52,774 nt of DNA from Treponema sp. GTDB lineage: Bacteria > Spirochaetota > Spirochaetia > Treponematales > Breznakiellaceae. Both the position numbers and the translations under genes were made by a program. This document shows positions 18,051-26,207 of the stretch, piece by piece (within the stretch, counting starts at the first letter, position 1; each line of letters starts with the position of its first letter). The DNA lies in NCBI GenBank assembly GCA_012517385.1, contig JAAYUZ010000064.1:1-52774 (forward strand). Direction: 5' to 3'. The notes under the pieces were generated by a model that searched no databases, was not told the DNA's origin, and saw nothing but the letters and a program-made list of their open reading frames with translations.

Positions 18051-20238
18051 ATCCTTTATGAGCAGCCTCTGGCCAAAACCTATCAGATTCTGGCCAGCCC
18101 TTACCATTGTAACATCCTTTCTGGTACTGTTTCTGCTCAGTCTGAGTAATATCGGCAGTCCCACTGCAAGCAGTCCTGTGTTAAGAGAATTTGAGGTTGG
18201 TAAAGTAGCCACCCGGGATCTCATAGCAGATAAGACCATATCTTACATTGATGAAGAGGCGACCCAGCTCCGCAAAAAAGCCGAGGAACGTCTTGTGCCG
18301 GCCGTATTCCGCTATTCCAATGAGGCGACCAAGGATGCTCTTACCTCATTTGGGAGGTTTAAATCCCTGGTGCGATCCCTTTTTACTAACCGGGTATCAG
18401 CGGAAGCCTTTAAATTAGGCATACAGGCCGAGTATCCCGGTGTATTCCCTCAAAATGTACTCGATATACTGTATCGCAGTCCTTCCAGGGAACGATTCCT
18501 GGAATATGCCGAATCGGTGCTTAAAATATTGCTCGATGAAGGCATATTTTCGGTGGGAAAAGTAAATTTCGATATATATAATCCCGATCAGGTAGAAGTA
18601 ATTCGGAAGGGATCTTTACGTACTGAACGGGAACGTATTCCGGTAAGCCGGATGGTAACGGTAACGAATGTTAAGGATCGTATAACAGAAATTGCCAGTT
18701 CAGGATCCTATCCTTCACAATTTATTACAATTGCTCCATCTGTGCTGAATCCCTTTGTAACAGAAAATGTATTCTTTTCACAGGAAGATACCAATCTCCG
18801 TCTGGATGAAACAAAGGCACGGCTGGAGCCGGTGGTTCGTCAGATTGAGCGGGGTGAACGGATTATTAAAAAGGGTACTATTGTCTCAAAGGATGATATG
18901 GTCCGTCTGAAAGCCCTTAATCAGATGAATGATAAAGCAAACCCTCAGTATGTTATTGGTCTTCTGGGAATATTACTCTTCTCTTTTGGGTTTATTATTT
19001 TTCTTGATAGTCCTGCTCTTATTGGAAGACCCCTCGATTCTAAAGAAATTTATTTTCTGACAGCTTTGGGTGGGCTTTATGGTATTGTTACCATTATTCT
19101 TTCCAGAATGCTCGATTTTGAGTATTTGCCCCTTTCTGTTTTTATTCCAACAGCCCTTTTTATTATGCTTCCTGCTGTTATCATTGGCAGCCGGACTGCT
19201 ACAGGCTTCGCAATCGCCATGCCCATTATGGCTCTGGCCATTGGCGTTTACGATGATAGGGCTTTCCTCTTCGCCCTTGCTGCAGGAATTGGCAGTGTCT
19301 ATTCGATACGGGGTGCTGAACGGAGAATCGATCTTATAAAAGCAGGACTTTTCGTTGCGGTTTTACAGGCCCTCATTGCATTTATGCTGCTTCTTTTTGA
19401 GCAGGCGCCCCTATCAGTGCTGCCCATGGTACTTTTTTGGTCCGCCTTTAATGGGCTCATCTGCGGTATGCTGGTATTAGGATTCTTACCCCTCCTTGAA
19501 CAGGCCCTAAATACAACCACAACCTTCAGGCTCATGGAATTGGCGGATTTAAATTCACCAGTTCTGAAGCGGCTTCTCACGGTTGCGCCGGGAACTTACA
19601 GCCATTCAGTTACGGTGGCTAATCTGGCTGAATCGGCATGCAGGGACATAGGCGCCAATGCGCTCCTGGCCCGGGTTGGGGCCTATTATCATGATATTGG
19701 AAAGATGGATCAGCCCGATTATTTTATAGAAAACCAGGCAGCTTATAATAAACATGACGAGCTGGCTCCCCTTATGTCAGCCACTATTATCCGCAGCCAT
19801 GTGAAGCTTGGTATTGAGAAAGCCAGGCTCTTAGGATTACCCCAGGCGGTTATCGATATTATTTCTGAACACCATGGAAACTCAGTTATCGCCTGGTTCT
19901 ATAATGAGGCCCTAAAACAGGAAGATCAGGTCCGGGCCGACGATTTTTCCTATCCGGGCAATCCACCTCGAAGCAAGGAAGCCGCGGTGGTCATGCTTGC
20001 CGATACGGTAGAGGCTGCCATGAGGACTTTAAAAAAACCGACCCTTGCAAAAATAGAGAAATTTGTCCATGAGTTGATTATAGGCAAATTTGAGCAGGGG
20101 CAATTAAATCAATCTGAATTAACATTCAGGGATCTTGAACTCATAAAGAATGCCTTTATCCGGGTACTGTCAGGTCACTATCACTCTCGGATCGAATATC
20201 CCAAAATGATGAGGGAGGTTCCCTTTGAACAGGATTGA
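18031..20238 (+). CDS. 7TM-HD membrane phosphodiesterase (PgpH-like)
   Basis: About 735 residues. One N-terminal membrane helix (WPALTIVTSFLVLFLLSL) is followed by an external 7TMR-HDED-type domain (about 45-310), a multi-helix membrane block (about 315-500) and a cytosolic HD hydrolase domain (about 510-735). HD motifs are intact: TYSHSVTVANLAE, YYHDIGKMDQP, the His in ISEHHGNSV and the Asp in VMLADTVEAA. In PgpH this build hydrolyses cyclic di-AMP; the same activity is inferred here. The start is uncertain: ATG 18031 overlaps phoH by 20 bp, while ATG 18058 leaves a 7-nt gap. Neither has a Shine-Dalgarno, so coupling to phoH translation is likely. The 3' end overlaps ybeY. Confidence 0.88.
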   Translation: MITNQSKSFMSSLWPKPIRFWPALTIVTSFLVLFLLSLSNIGSPTASSPVLREFEVGKVATRDLIADKTISYIDEEATQLRKKAEERLVPAVFRYSNEATKDALTSFGRFKSLVRSLFTNRVSAEAFKLGIQAEYPGVFPQNVLDILYRSPSRERFLEYAESVLKILLDEGIFSVGKVNFDIYNPDQVEVIRKGSLRTERERIPVSRMVTVTNVKDRITEIASSGSYPSQFITIAPSVLNPFVTENVFFSQEDTNLRLDETKARLEPVVRQIERGERIIKKGTIVSKDDMVRLKALNQMNDKANPQYVIGLLGILLFSFGFIIFLDSPALIGRPLDSKEIYFLTALGGLYGIVTIILSRMLDFEYLPLSVFIPTALFIMLPAVIIGSRTATGFAIAMPIMALAIGVYDDRAFLFALAAGIGSVYSIRGAERRIDLIKAGLFVAVLQALIAFMLLLFEQAPLSVLPMVLFWSAFNGLICGMLVLGFLPLLEQALNTTTTFRLMELADLNSPVLKRLLTVAPGTYSHSVTVANLAESACRDIGANALLARVGAYYHDIGKMDQPDYFIENQAAYNKHDELAPLMSATIIRSHVKLGIEKARLLGLPQAVIDIISEHHGNSVIAWFYNEALKQEDQVRADDFSYPGNPPRSKEAAVVMLADTVEAAMRTLKKPTLAKIEKFVHELIIGKFEQGQLNQSELTFRDLELIKNAFIRVLSGHYHSRIEYPKMMREVPFEQD

Positions 20239-20689
20239 AATATCTACAGATGAAAGCCTGGGCGATATCCCCTGGCTCCCGAAACTGGAATCCTTTGCAC
20301 TCGCTATCCTCGAGGAGCTTAAAAAGGATCGATGGGATATTTCAATACTGCTCTGTGATAACAGAACCATCCAGCAGCTTAATGCGGAATATAGAAACAA
20401 AGATGAACCTACCGATGTATTATCTTTTGAATTAGGGGAAACTATACTAGATGAAATGGATGGACAAGAACGTTTCCTTGCTGGAGATATAGTCATATCC
20501 CTTGAAACGCTGTATGAAAATGCTGAATATTTTAAGGTTAGCCCCGATGAGGAGTTCCGCCGGCTTATAATCCATGGTATTCTTCATTTATCAGGTATGG
20601 ATCACCAGACAAATGATATGTCGGAACCTATGTTACAATTGCAGGAACGTATCTTGGAGCAAAAAAAAGAGGAGCATATTCTTTTATGA
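20225..20689 (+). CDS. ybeY: Endoribonuclease YbeY (16S rRNA maturation)
   Basis: A 154-residue zinc-dependent endoribonuclease needed for rRNA 3'-end maturation and ribosome quality control. The signature HGILHLSGMDH (His117, His121, His127) gives the H-x3-H-x5-H zinc site. The upstream segments NRTIQQLNAEYRNKDEPTDV and LAGDIVISLETL match the family. The start is TTG 20225, supported by GGGAGG 6 nt upstream. It overlaps the pgpH 3' end by 14 bp. The next gene's ATG overlaps its TGA. Confidence 0.95.
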   Translation: MNRIEISTDESLGDIPWLPKLESFALAILEELKKDRWDISILLCDNRTIQQLNAEYRNKDEPTDVLSFELGETILDEMDGQERFLAGDIVISLETLYENAEYFKVSPDEEFRRLIIHGILHLSGMDHQTNDMSEPMLQLQERILEQKKEEHILL

Positions 20690-21468
20690 GTATTAAGGAT
20701 ATCTGGAACAGGGTATTTAATACAACGACTCAAGGAGAAATTAAAGAATTCGATAAACTGGAATCGGATCAGAAGGATATGATCCGGGGAGTTGTTGAAC
20801 TTTCAGATACCACAGTAAAAGAAGTTATGGTTCCCAGGATCGATACGGTTTTTCTCTCCGTTGATATGGATCATGATGAACTGCTGGAAAAAATTGCCGA
20901 AAGCGGTCATTCCCGATTTCCGGTGTATAAGGATACCATTGATAATGTCATCGGTATTCTCTATGTAAAAGACCTTTTAAGAACCCTGGTAAAACATGAA
21001 ACGATAAATATACCTACCATAGTTCGGAAACCCTTTTTCGTTCCCGAATCAAAGCGTATCGATGATCTTTTGCGGGATATGCGCCGCAAACGGGTTCACA
21101 TCGCAGTCGCCGTAGATGAATATGGGGGCGTTTCCGGCATCGTTTGTATGGAAGATATCATCGAAGAGATCGTCGGTGATATACAGGATGAGTTTGACAA
21201 TGAGCGGGAGGATATACTTCAGATTGGTGAGGGGGTGTATCTTTGCGACGCCCGGCTTAATCTGGAGGATCTTGCCGAGGAGCTGAAACTGGATCTCCCG
21301 GTAGAAGATTTTGATACCCTTGGCGGCTTTGTGTTTGATCTCTTCGGTAAAATACCGGTAAAATATGAAAAAGTGAGCTATGGTGGCCATGATTTTATCA
21401 TTCAGGATATGGAGGGCCATAAAATAAATACCGTTAAAATTGTACTGAAACGGAGTCCTGCGGAATGA
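20686..21468 (+). CDS. TlyC/CorC-like protein with paired CBS domains
   Basis: A 260-residue cytosolic protein. Two CBS domains (about 45-105 and 110-168) open with VKEVMVPRIDTVFLS, and the second contains VDEYGGVSGIVCMEDIIEEI. A CorC_HlyC (transporter-associated) C-terminal domain follows (about 185-258). There is no DUF21 membrane part, so it matches the short TlyC/CorC form. Treponema members are often annotated haemolysin TlyC, but family knowledge favours metal-ion or nucleotide sensing. The ATG overlaps the ybeY stop (ATGA), as in the other couplings of this operon. Confidence 0.88.
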   Translation: MSIKDIWNRVFNTTTQGEIKEFDKLESDQKDMIRGVVELSDTTVKEVMVPRIDTVFLSVDMDHDELLEKIAESGHSRFPVYKDTIDNVIGILYVKDLLRTLVKHETINIPTIVRKPFFVPESKRIDDLLRDMRRKRVHIAVAVDEYGGVSGIVCMEDIIEEIVGDIQDEFDNEREDILQIGEGVYLCDARLNLEDLAEELKLDLPVEDFDTLGGFVFDLFGKIPVKYEKVSYGGHDFIIQDMEGHKINTVKIVLKRSPAE

Positions 21469-23447
21469 GAAGGAATGTTAAAGCCATCAGTATCGGACTC
21501 TTCCTGCTAATTTCCCTGACGGTGTTTATACAGGCCCAGCAAAATTTGTCTTCCTGGTATGAACAGGGACAGAGGGCCATGGTGCAGGAAGATTGGTATA
21601 CCGCCGCAGAGGCTTTTCTTGAAGTTCTTAAAATCAATCCCTCCCATGCGGATGCCACCGCTGCCCTGGCTGAATGTTACTTTGAGTTGCGGGAATATGA
21701 TCAGGCCCTTTCCTGGGTGCAAAAAGCCAGAGCCCTCTCTCGATCTTCCATGTCCCTGGCCAATCTTGAGGCATTCATTTTAATAGCCATGGGTAAATTA
21801 GATACCGCAGCCTCAGTCCTTGCAGACATTCTTTCCCGGGAACCCTATAATAAGGACGCCCTGTTTGCCACGGCGGAACTGGAGCTTGCAAAGGGAAAAA
21901 TTGGAGAGGCTCTTAAAAAATACCGTGAGGCGGTTAACCGCTATCCCGATGACCGGCAAGCCCTCCTATCCTTAGCCCTTGTTTTAGGCTCCCTCGGCGA
22001 ATATGATACGGCCCGAACCTATGTAACAAAAGCGGTAACCCTGCACTCCGATGACTACCGGGTTCACTATTACGCTGCCTATCTGGATGCTTTAGCAGGC
22101 AAATTAGACAGCGCAGCCAATTCTCTGGATATTGCCCTTACCTTAAAACCTACTTTTCAGGCCGGCCGGGCCTTATTGGCTACTGTTCGTTACCGTGCTA
22201 ATCGTTTTGAAGAAGCCAGCCGACTGGCTGATCAGCTTATTGCAGCCAATCGGAATGATGTAAGTGCCTGGTATATAAAGGGGATGGCCTTTGTCCGGCT
22301 TGGGCGGCTTTCCGAAGCCCGCCAGATCCTTGCTATGGCTCTTAGCATTGACAAGGATGATGAATTTGTTCGTTCTGCCCTGGAGGATGTGGTACTTAAA
22401 TCGACAGCGGTGGAATCTGCAGAACGGGCTAACTGGGCTGAATGGCATTTTAAAAAGGCCCGGGAATATTTAAGCAACAATCTTTCCCAGGAGGCCCTCT
22501 TTGAGTATCGTCGGGCCCTTCGGATTAATCCCTATGCGGCAGAACGGCAGGAATATGCTGAACTATTGCGTATTCAGGGATATCCCGGCCGTCAGCTAGA
22601 AGAACTTAAATTTTTACAGGATATTGGCCGCTCTAATCGTACGATAAATGACACAGTAGAGGCCTATAATTCTCTCCTTTATGATACCTTACCTCGAATT
22701 TGGCAGGTGAATCCCTATACTCTGCAGAATCGGCATTGGAAACTTGCAGTGTTTTCGGTCGGAGCCCAGTCTGGGATGAAACATGTTGATGCCGGCGCTG
22801 TTGTTGCTTCATATCTGCAGGATATCCTGACTCAGGACGGCAATATCCTTACCATGCCCCTGGAAATACGGCAGACAAGTTTTTCTACAGCCTATAGAAC
22901 TGCCCGGGAGGCCGGTGCAGATTATTTCCTTATAGTTTCAGTGAAGGAACAGGATCGGGATCTGAGCATACAGGTCGACATGTATGTGGGTAGAACCGGA
23001 TCGCGAGCTGCTTCTTTCTCAGTTTATAAGGTGGGACAGGACAGGCTCAGGAATGGGAGCCGCCAGATTGTTTCCCAGTTACAAAATTTTTTACCCTTCA
23101 GGGCTGTTATCCTGCAGCGGAAGGCTGGTCTTGTGCTAATCGACAAGGGAAAAGCCGATGGGGTTGAAAAAGGAAATTCCTATCAGATCATCAAAAAGGG
23201 AAGTGCAACAGTTAAAAATGAAGGTATCGGACTCATCTATACCCAGCAGGATGTAATAGGTACCGTCGTTATAGATACGGTGGATGAATTGATTGCCCAG
23301 GGTACTGTTACGAGGGCTGGTTTTTATGATGAAATTACCTCTGGAGATGAAGTTATTGCCCTTCCTGAGAAGGGGGCAAATCCTGTTCCACAAAAGAATG
23401 AAACCATCGATCCGGAATTAAGGGACCTTCTCAGGACGCTTCGCTAA
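21465..23447 (+). CDS. Secreted TPR protein with C-terminal beta domain
   Basis: A 660-residue protein with a signal peptide (MRRNVKAISIGLFLLISL, cleavage near IQAQ), so probably periplasmic. Residues about 28-400 are tetratricopeptide repeats, for example WYTAAEAFLEVLKINPSHAD, EYDQALSWVQKARALS and GEALKKYREAVNRYPDD. The middle (about 410-520) resembles a CsgG/FlgT-like fold (LAVFSVG, GAVVASYLQDIL, FLIVSVKEQD), though this is a weak call. The C-terminal 120 residues (VLIDKGKADGVEKGNSYQII, GTVVIDTVDELIAQG) look like the FlgT-type C-terminal beta domain. The ATG overlaps the tlyC stop codon by the ATGA pattern. Role unknown; envelope scaffolding is plausible. It converges on the next gene with only 6 bp between stop codons. 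Confidence 0.75.
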   Translation: MRRNVKAISIGLFLLISLTVFIQAQQNLSSWYEQGQRAMVQEDWYTAAEAFLEVLKINPSHADATAALAECYFELREYDQALSWVQKARALSRSSMSLANLEAFILIAMGKLDTAASVLADILSREPYNKDALFATAELELAKGKIGEALKKYREAVNRYPDDRQALLSLALVLGSLGEYDTARTYVTKAVTLHSDDYRVHYYAAYLDALAGKLDSAANSLDIALTLKPTFQAGRALLATVRYRANRFEEASRLADQLIAANRNDVSAWYIKGMAFVRLGRLSEARQILAMALSIDKDDEFVRSALEDVVLKSTAVESAERANWAEWHFKKAREYLSNNLSQEALFEYRRALRINPYAAERQEYAELLRIQGYPGRQLEELKFLQDIGRSNRTINDTVEAYNSLLYDTLPRIWQVNPYTLQNRHWKLAVFSVGAQSGMKHVDAGAVVASYLQDILTQDGNILTMPLEIRQTSFSTAYRTAREAGADYFLIVSVKEQDRDLSIQVDMYVGRTGSRAASFSVYKVGQDRLRNGSRQIVSQLQNFLPFRAVILQRKAGLVLIDKGKADGVEKGNSYQIIKKGSATVKNEGIGLIYTQQDVIGTVVIDTVDELIAQGTVTRAGFYDEITSGDEVIALPEKGANPVPQKNETIDPELRDLLRTLR

Positions 23448-23453
23448 ACAGGC

Positions 23454-24698
23454 TTACATGCCTCTTGAGTCCAGCAAGGGTAAAATGGACTGAATCCATT
23501 CACGGGCTTCAGCAGGATAGAGATTTTTCATCAGGAGAAACTCAAACAGGGCTTCCCGATATTTACCTGTCATGTAATATGCCTGGCCTAAATAGAACCG
23601 GCTTCGGGCTTCTATAGTGGATGAACGGGGAAGAGAGAGGAATCGTACTAATTGTTCAATGACACTGTTCCAATCCCGGTTATTAAAGGCTCCCTGCACA
23701 ATGGATCGGAGCGTGAATTCCTCACCACCACCTATGGCATTGAGATCCTGGGAAAATACCCGTGGCTTTTTTAGAGCAGCCTTTTTGGGCTCCGGAAATG
23801 GCAGAGCTGAAACAGCTTTGGAAGCTTCCGGACTGAGCGGAAGTGCGAAAACCGGTACCTGTATTGTATTAAGTGCTCCTGGAACGGTTGCTGTAACAGA
23901 GAGCAGGGGCAGCGGAATGGAACGAATATCCTTCTGAGGCCCAGGCAGGCCAATTCGGAATGTACCAGCTGGCACCTCAGCTGGTATAAGGGTAACATTT
24001 TTACCTCCTTCCAATCGCAGATTCCCCTGTTTAATGTCATCTTCAAACACCAGGGCATAATAATAGGGAATGTCAGGGACAGGATAATCAATATAAGGAC
24101 TGGATGTAATACCTCCCTGTACAATAACGGCCTGTACCAGATCCTGAACATATCGTATCGGCTGGGTACTCCGATAGAGAACCAGGGGCTGGATGGACTT
24201 TGTTTCGGAACCATTCAAAGTAAAGGATATAATAATGCTATCCTTCTGCACCTCAGTTTTTAAGGAAGAGATATTCTGGTATTTAGAATCCGATTTGGAA
24301 AGTGGTAGGGGTGTTTTTTTTACATCAATTTCGATGTAGTTAGTATTTGGAATTCTCACCGTATAGGGAACCCCATTTGCATCGCTGGCAAGCACCAAAT
24401 AGGAACGAAGTCCATCTGATTCAATGGGGTCAATGTAGGATTGAACACCCCGGGGGACCTGAACCGGATCCAGGTCTTGAGGTACGGAGGATCCTGAACT
24501 TATTATTTTTCGATAAATATAAACTGGTCCTGTCCCGCCCTGAGCATCAACCCATTGGAGCATGACCTTATTATCCTGAATCGTTGCAGTAAGCTGGCGT
24601 ACAAAGGTCTGCACTGAAGACCTATCTTCCGTAAAACTCCAGGTGAGTCCCAGTACTGAAAATAACACAACGGTAAAAAACGTTTCTCGGAATTTCAT
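23454..24698 (-). CDS. Secreted protein of unknown function with FN3-like repeats
   Basis: A 414-residue protein. The N-terminus MKFRETFFTVVLFSVLGLTW is a signal peptide. Residues about 30-115 (VQTFVRQLTATIQDNKVMLQW, GPVYIYRK, SYLVLASDANG) and about 135-235 (IIISFTLNGSE, LVLYRSTQPI, YYYALVFEDD) each look like fibronectin-III-type beta sandwiches. A linker rich in Pro and Ala follows, and the last about 80 residues (SRFYLGQAYYMTGKYREALFEF) form a TPR-like helical pair. An ATG six codons upstream is in frame, but ATG 24698 is preferred because it gives the proper signal peptide and lies 6 nt from a -10 box. No named family is recognised. Confidence 0.7.
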   Translation of the reverse strand: MKFRETFFTVVLFSVLGLTWSFTEDRSSVQTFVRQLTATIQDNKVMLQWVDAQGGTGPVYIYRKIISSGSSVPQDLDPVQVPRGVQSYIDPIESDGLRSYLVLASDANGVPYTVRIPNTNYIEIDVKKTPLPLSKSDSKYQNISSLKTEVQKDSIIISFTLNGSETKSIQPLVLYRSTQPIRYVQDLVQAVIVQGGITSSPYIDYPVPDIPYYYALVFEDDIKQGNLRLEGGKNVTLIPAEVPAGTFRIGLPGPQKDIRSIPLPLLSVTATVPGALNTIQVPVFALPLSPEASKAVSALPFPEPKKAALKKPRVFSQDLNAIGGGEEFTLRSIVQGAFNNRDWNSVIEQLVRFLSLPRSSTIEARSRFYLGQAYYMTGKYREALFEFLLMKNLYPAEAREWIQSILPLLDSRGM

Positions 24699-24704
24699 AG
24701 TAAC

Positions 24705-24710
24705 AGTATA
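24705..24710 (-). promoter_or_regulatory. -10 box, leaderless configuration, for the FN3-like gene
   Basis: Minus strand TATACT (24710-24705) ends exactly 6 nt before the ATG at 24698. No Shine-Dalgarno is present. No convincing -35 is seen. Confidence 0.4.
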
Positions 24711-24764
24711 TCCCATGGTTTCATTTTCGGCTATTTCTTTTCTGTTTCGTAGGTAAAAGATGGT

Positions 24765-24793
24765 TTGACAGAAGCGCCCCTTTTCCGTAAGCT
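24765..24793 (+). promoter_or_regulatory. Promoter of the Cas2-like/prfB operon, leaderless configuration
   Basis: Consensus TTGACA (24765-24770), a 17-nt spacer and TAAGCT (24788-24793), then 6 nt to the ATG at 24800. Transcription is predicted to start at or next to the A of the ATG. Confidence 0.65.
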
Positions 24794-24799
24794 ACGTAT

Positions 24800-25078
24800 A
24801 TGTTTGTATCGGTCGCATTAGATCCCGGTTCAGAGGAACGGGCCAGAGAATTGGCAGATCTGCTTGCCCAGTACGGATTCGAAAAGGTACAGCGGGGGCT
24901 TTGGGAATCAGGCCTTGTTCATCCTTCCAGTCTGGAACGCTTAAAACACGATATCGACAGACTTACCGATGCGTATGATAGGATACGGATATTCCAGTAT
25001 CCGGTAGACGGTACCCTGGTAATTTCATCACTTAGGGATAAAAAATGGCGCAGGCTGATTGCCCGTCCTTCAGCATAA
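24800..25078 (+). CDS. Solitary Cas2-like (ferredoxin-fold) protein
   Basis: A 92-residue protein whose pattern resembles Cas2. Strand 1 is MFVSVALD with an Asp at the strand end. An amphipathic helix follows (SEERARELADLLAQYG), then FEKVQRGLWES as the second strand, a helix SLERLKHDIDRLTD, then RIRIFQYPVDG and LVISSLRDKKW. Cas2 and the related VapD are small nucleases or structural dimers. No repeat array, cas1 or toxin-antitoxin partner is visible in the window. It sits 12 nt before prfB, and the intervening AAGGAG serves prfB, so it is the first gene of the long operon. The fold is assigned by eye; a generic ferredoxin-fold protein cannot be excluded. Confidence 0.55.
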   Translation: MFVSVALDPGSEERARELADLLAQYGFEKVQRGLWESGLVHPSSLERLKHDIDRLTDAYDRIRIFQYPVDGTLVISSLRDKKWRRLIARPSA

Positions 25079-25090
25079 GGAGAACTAACG

Positions 25091-26207
25091 ATGTTACTTT
25101 CTGAATTAGGAAACCCGATCCAGGAGCTAAAGGCTCAAATATATGATACCTGGAGGCGTCTTTGAAGCCGCTGGATTCGATGAAAAAATAAAAGCCCTTG
25201 AATCAACAACCCAGGAACCTGACTTTTGGAATGATACTTCAAAAGCTGAAAAGGTGATGAATGAGATTAAGGCTCTCAAAAACCGTTTTGAACCTTGGAA
25301 GGATCTGGTTGCGGAGATAGATGATCTGGAAGTACTGTATCAGCTTGCCAGTGCAGAAAATGATGAATCCCACGCTGCTGAAATTGAAGGCACCCTAAAG
25401 GAGCTTCAAAAACGCTTTGAAAAGCAGAACCTGCTGGAACTTATGTCCGGAGAGGTAGATCAGAGCAGCTGCTTCCTTACCGTTCATGCCGGGGCTGGAG
25501 GGACAGAGGCCTGTGACTGGGCCCAGATGCTCTATCGGATGTATCTTCGCTGGGCTGAACGCCGCGGTTATTCCATAGAAGAGGTGGATATGCTGGAAGC
25601 CGAGGGGGGCATAAAATCGGCTACCGTAAAGATTGATGGTGATTACGCCTATGGGTATCTGAAGGGTGAGAGTGGTGTACATCGGCTTGTTCGTATATCC
25701 CCCTTCGATGCAAATGCTCGGCGGCATACCTCCTTTGCCTCAGTCTATGTCTTTCCTGTCCTCGATGATTCAATAGAAGTAGAGATCCGACCTGAGGATC
25801 TCAGGGTTGATACCTATCGTTCAGGGGGTGCAGGCGGCCAGCATGTTAACAAAACTGATAGTGCTGTGCGGCTTACCCACCTGCCAACGGGTATTGTAGT
25901 AGCATGCCAGAATGAACGGAGTCAGATAAAAAACAAGGCTACTGCCATGAGTATGCTCAAAGCGCGGCTCTATGAATATTACCGGGCGGAAAAGGAGAAG
26001 GAGAATGAGCGCTTTGCCCAGGAAAAAAAGGACATTTCCTGGGGTAACCAAATCCGCTCTTATGTGTTTCAGCCCTATACCCTGGTTAAGGATTCTCGGA
26101 CTAAGATAGAAGTGGGAAATATTCAGGCGGTCATGGATGGCGATATAGATGTGTTTATTGAGGAGTATCTCCGTTTTGCCTGGCATAACTCGCAAAAGCA
26201 GACCTAA
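25091..26207 (+). CDS. prfB: Peptide chain release factor 2 (with +1 programmed frameshift)
   Basis: RF2 (371 residues after frameshift) releases peptides at UGA and UAA. The zero frame starts at ATG 25091 (MLLSELGNPIQELKAQ...) behind AAGGAG and stops after 24 codons at TGA 25163-25165. Reading continues in the +1 frame from GAA 25164 to the stop at 26207. The RF2 anticodon-like SPF is present (VRISPFDAN), as is the hydrolysis motif GGQ in SGGAGGQHVNKTDSAV. Helical domain 1 lies before them. A coding start within the +1 frame at 25143 has no merit compared with the frameshifted form, which restores the normal RF2 N-terminus. It overlaps the next gene by about 30 bp. Confidence 0.95.
25152..25165 (+). 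promoter_or_regulatory. RF2 programmed +1 frameshift site
   Basis: GGAGG (25152-25156), then three bases, then CTT TGA (25160-25165). This is the known prfB arrangement: an internal Shine-Dalgarno 3 nt before the CTT slippery codon followed by an in-frame UGA, which RF2 itself recognises. It gives autoregulation, because low RF2 favours the shift. Confidence 0.95.

Noticed and set aside
24800-25090. CRISPR locus around the Cas2-like gene
   Set aside because: No regularly spaced direct repeats are visible and no cas1 or effector gene is present in the window.
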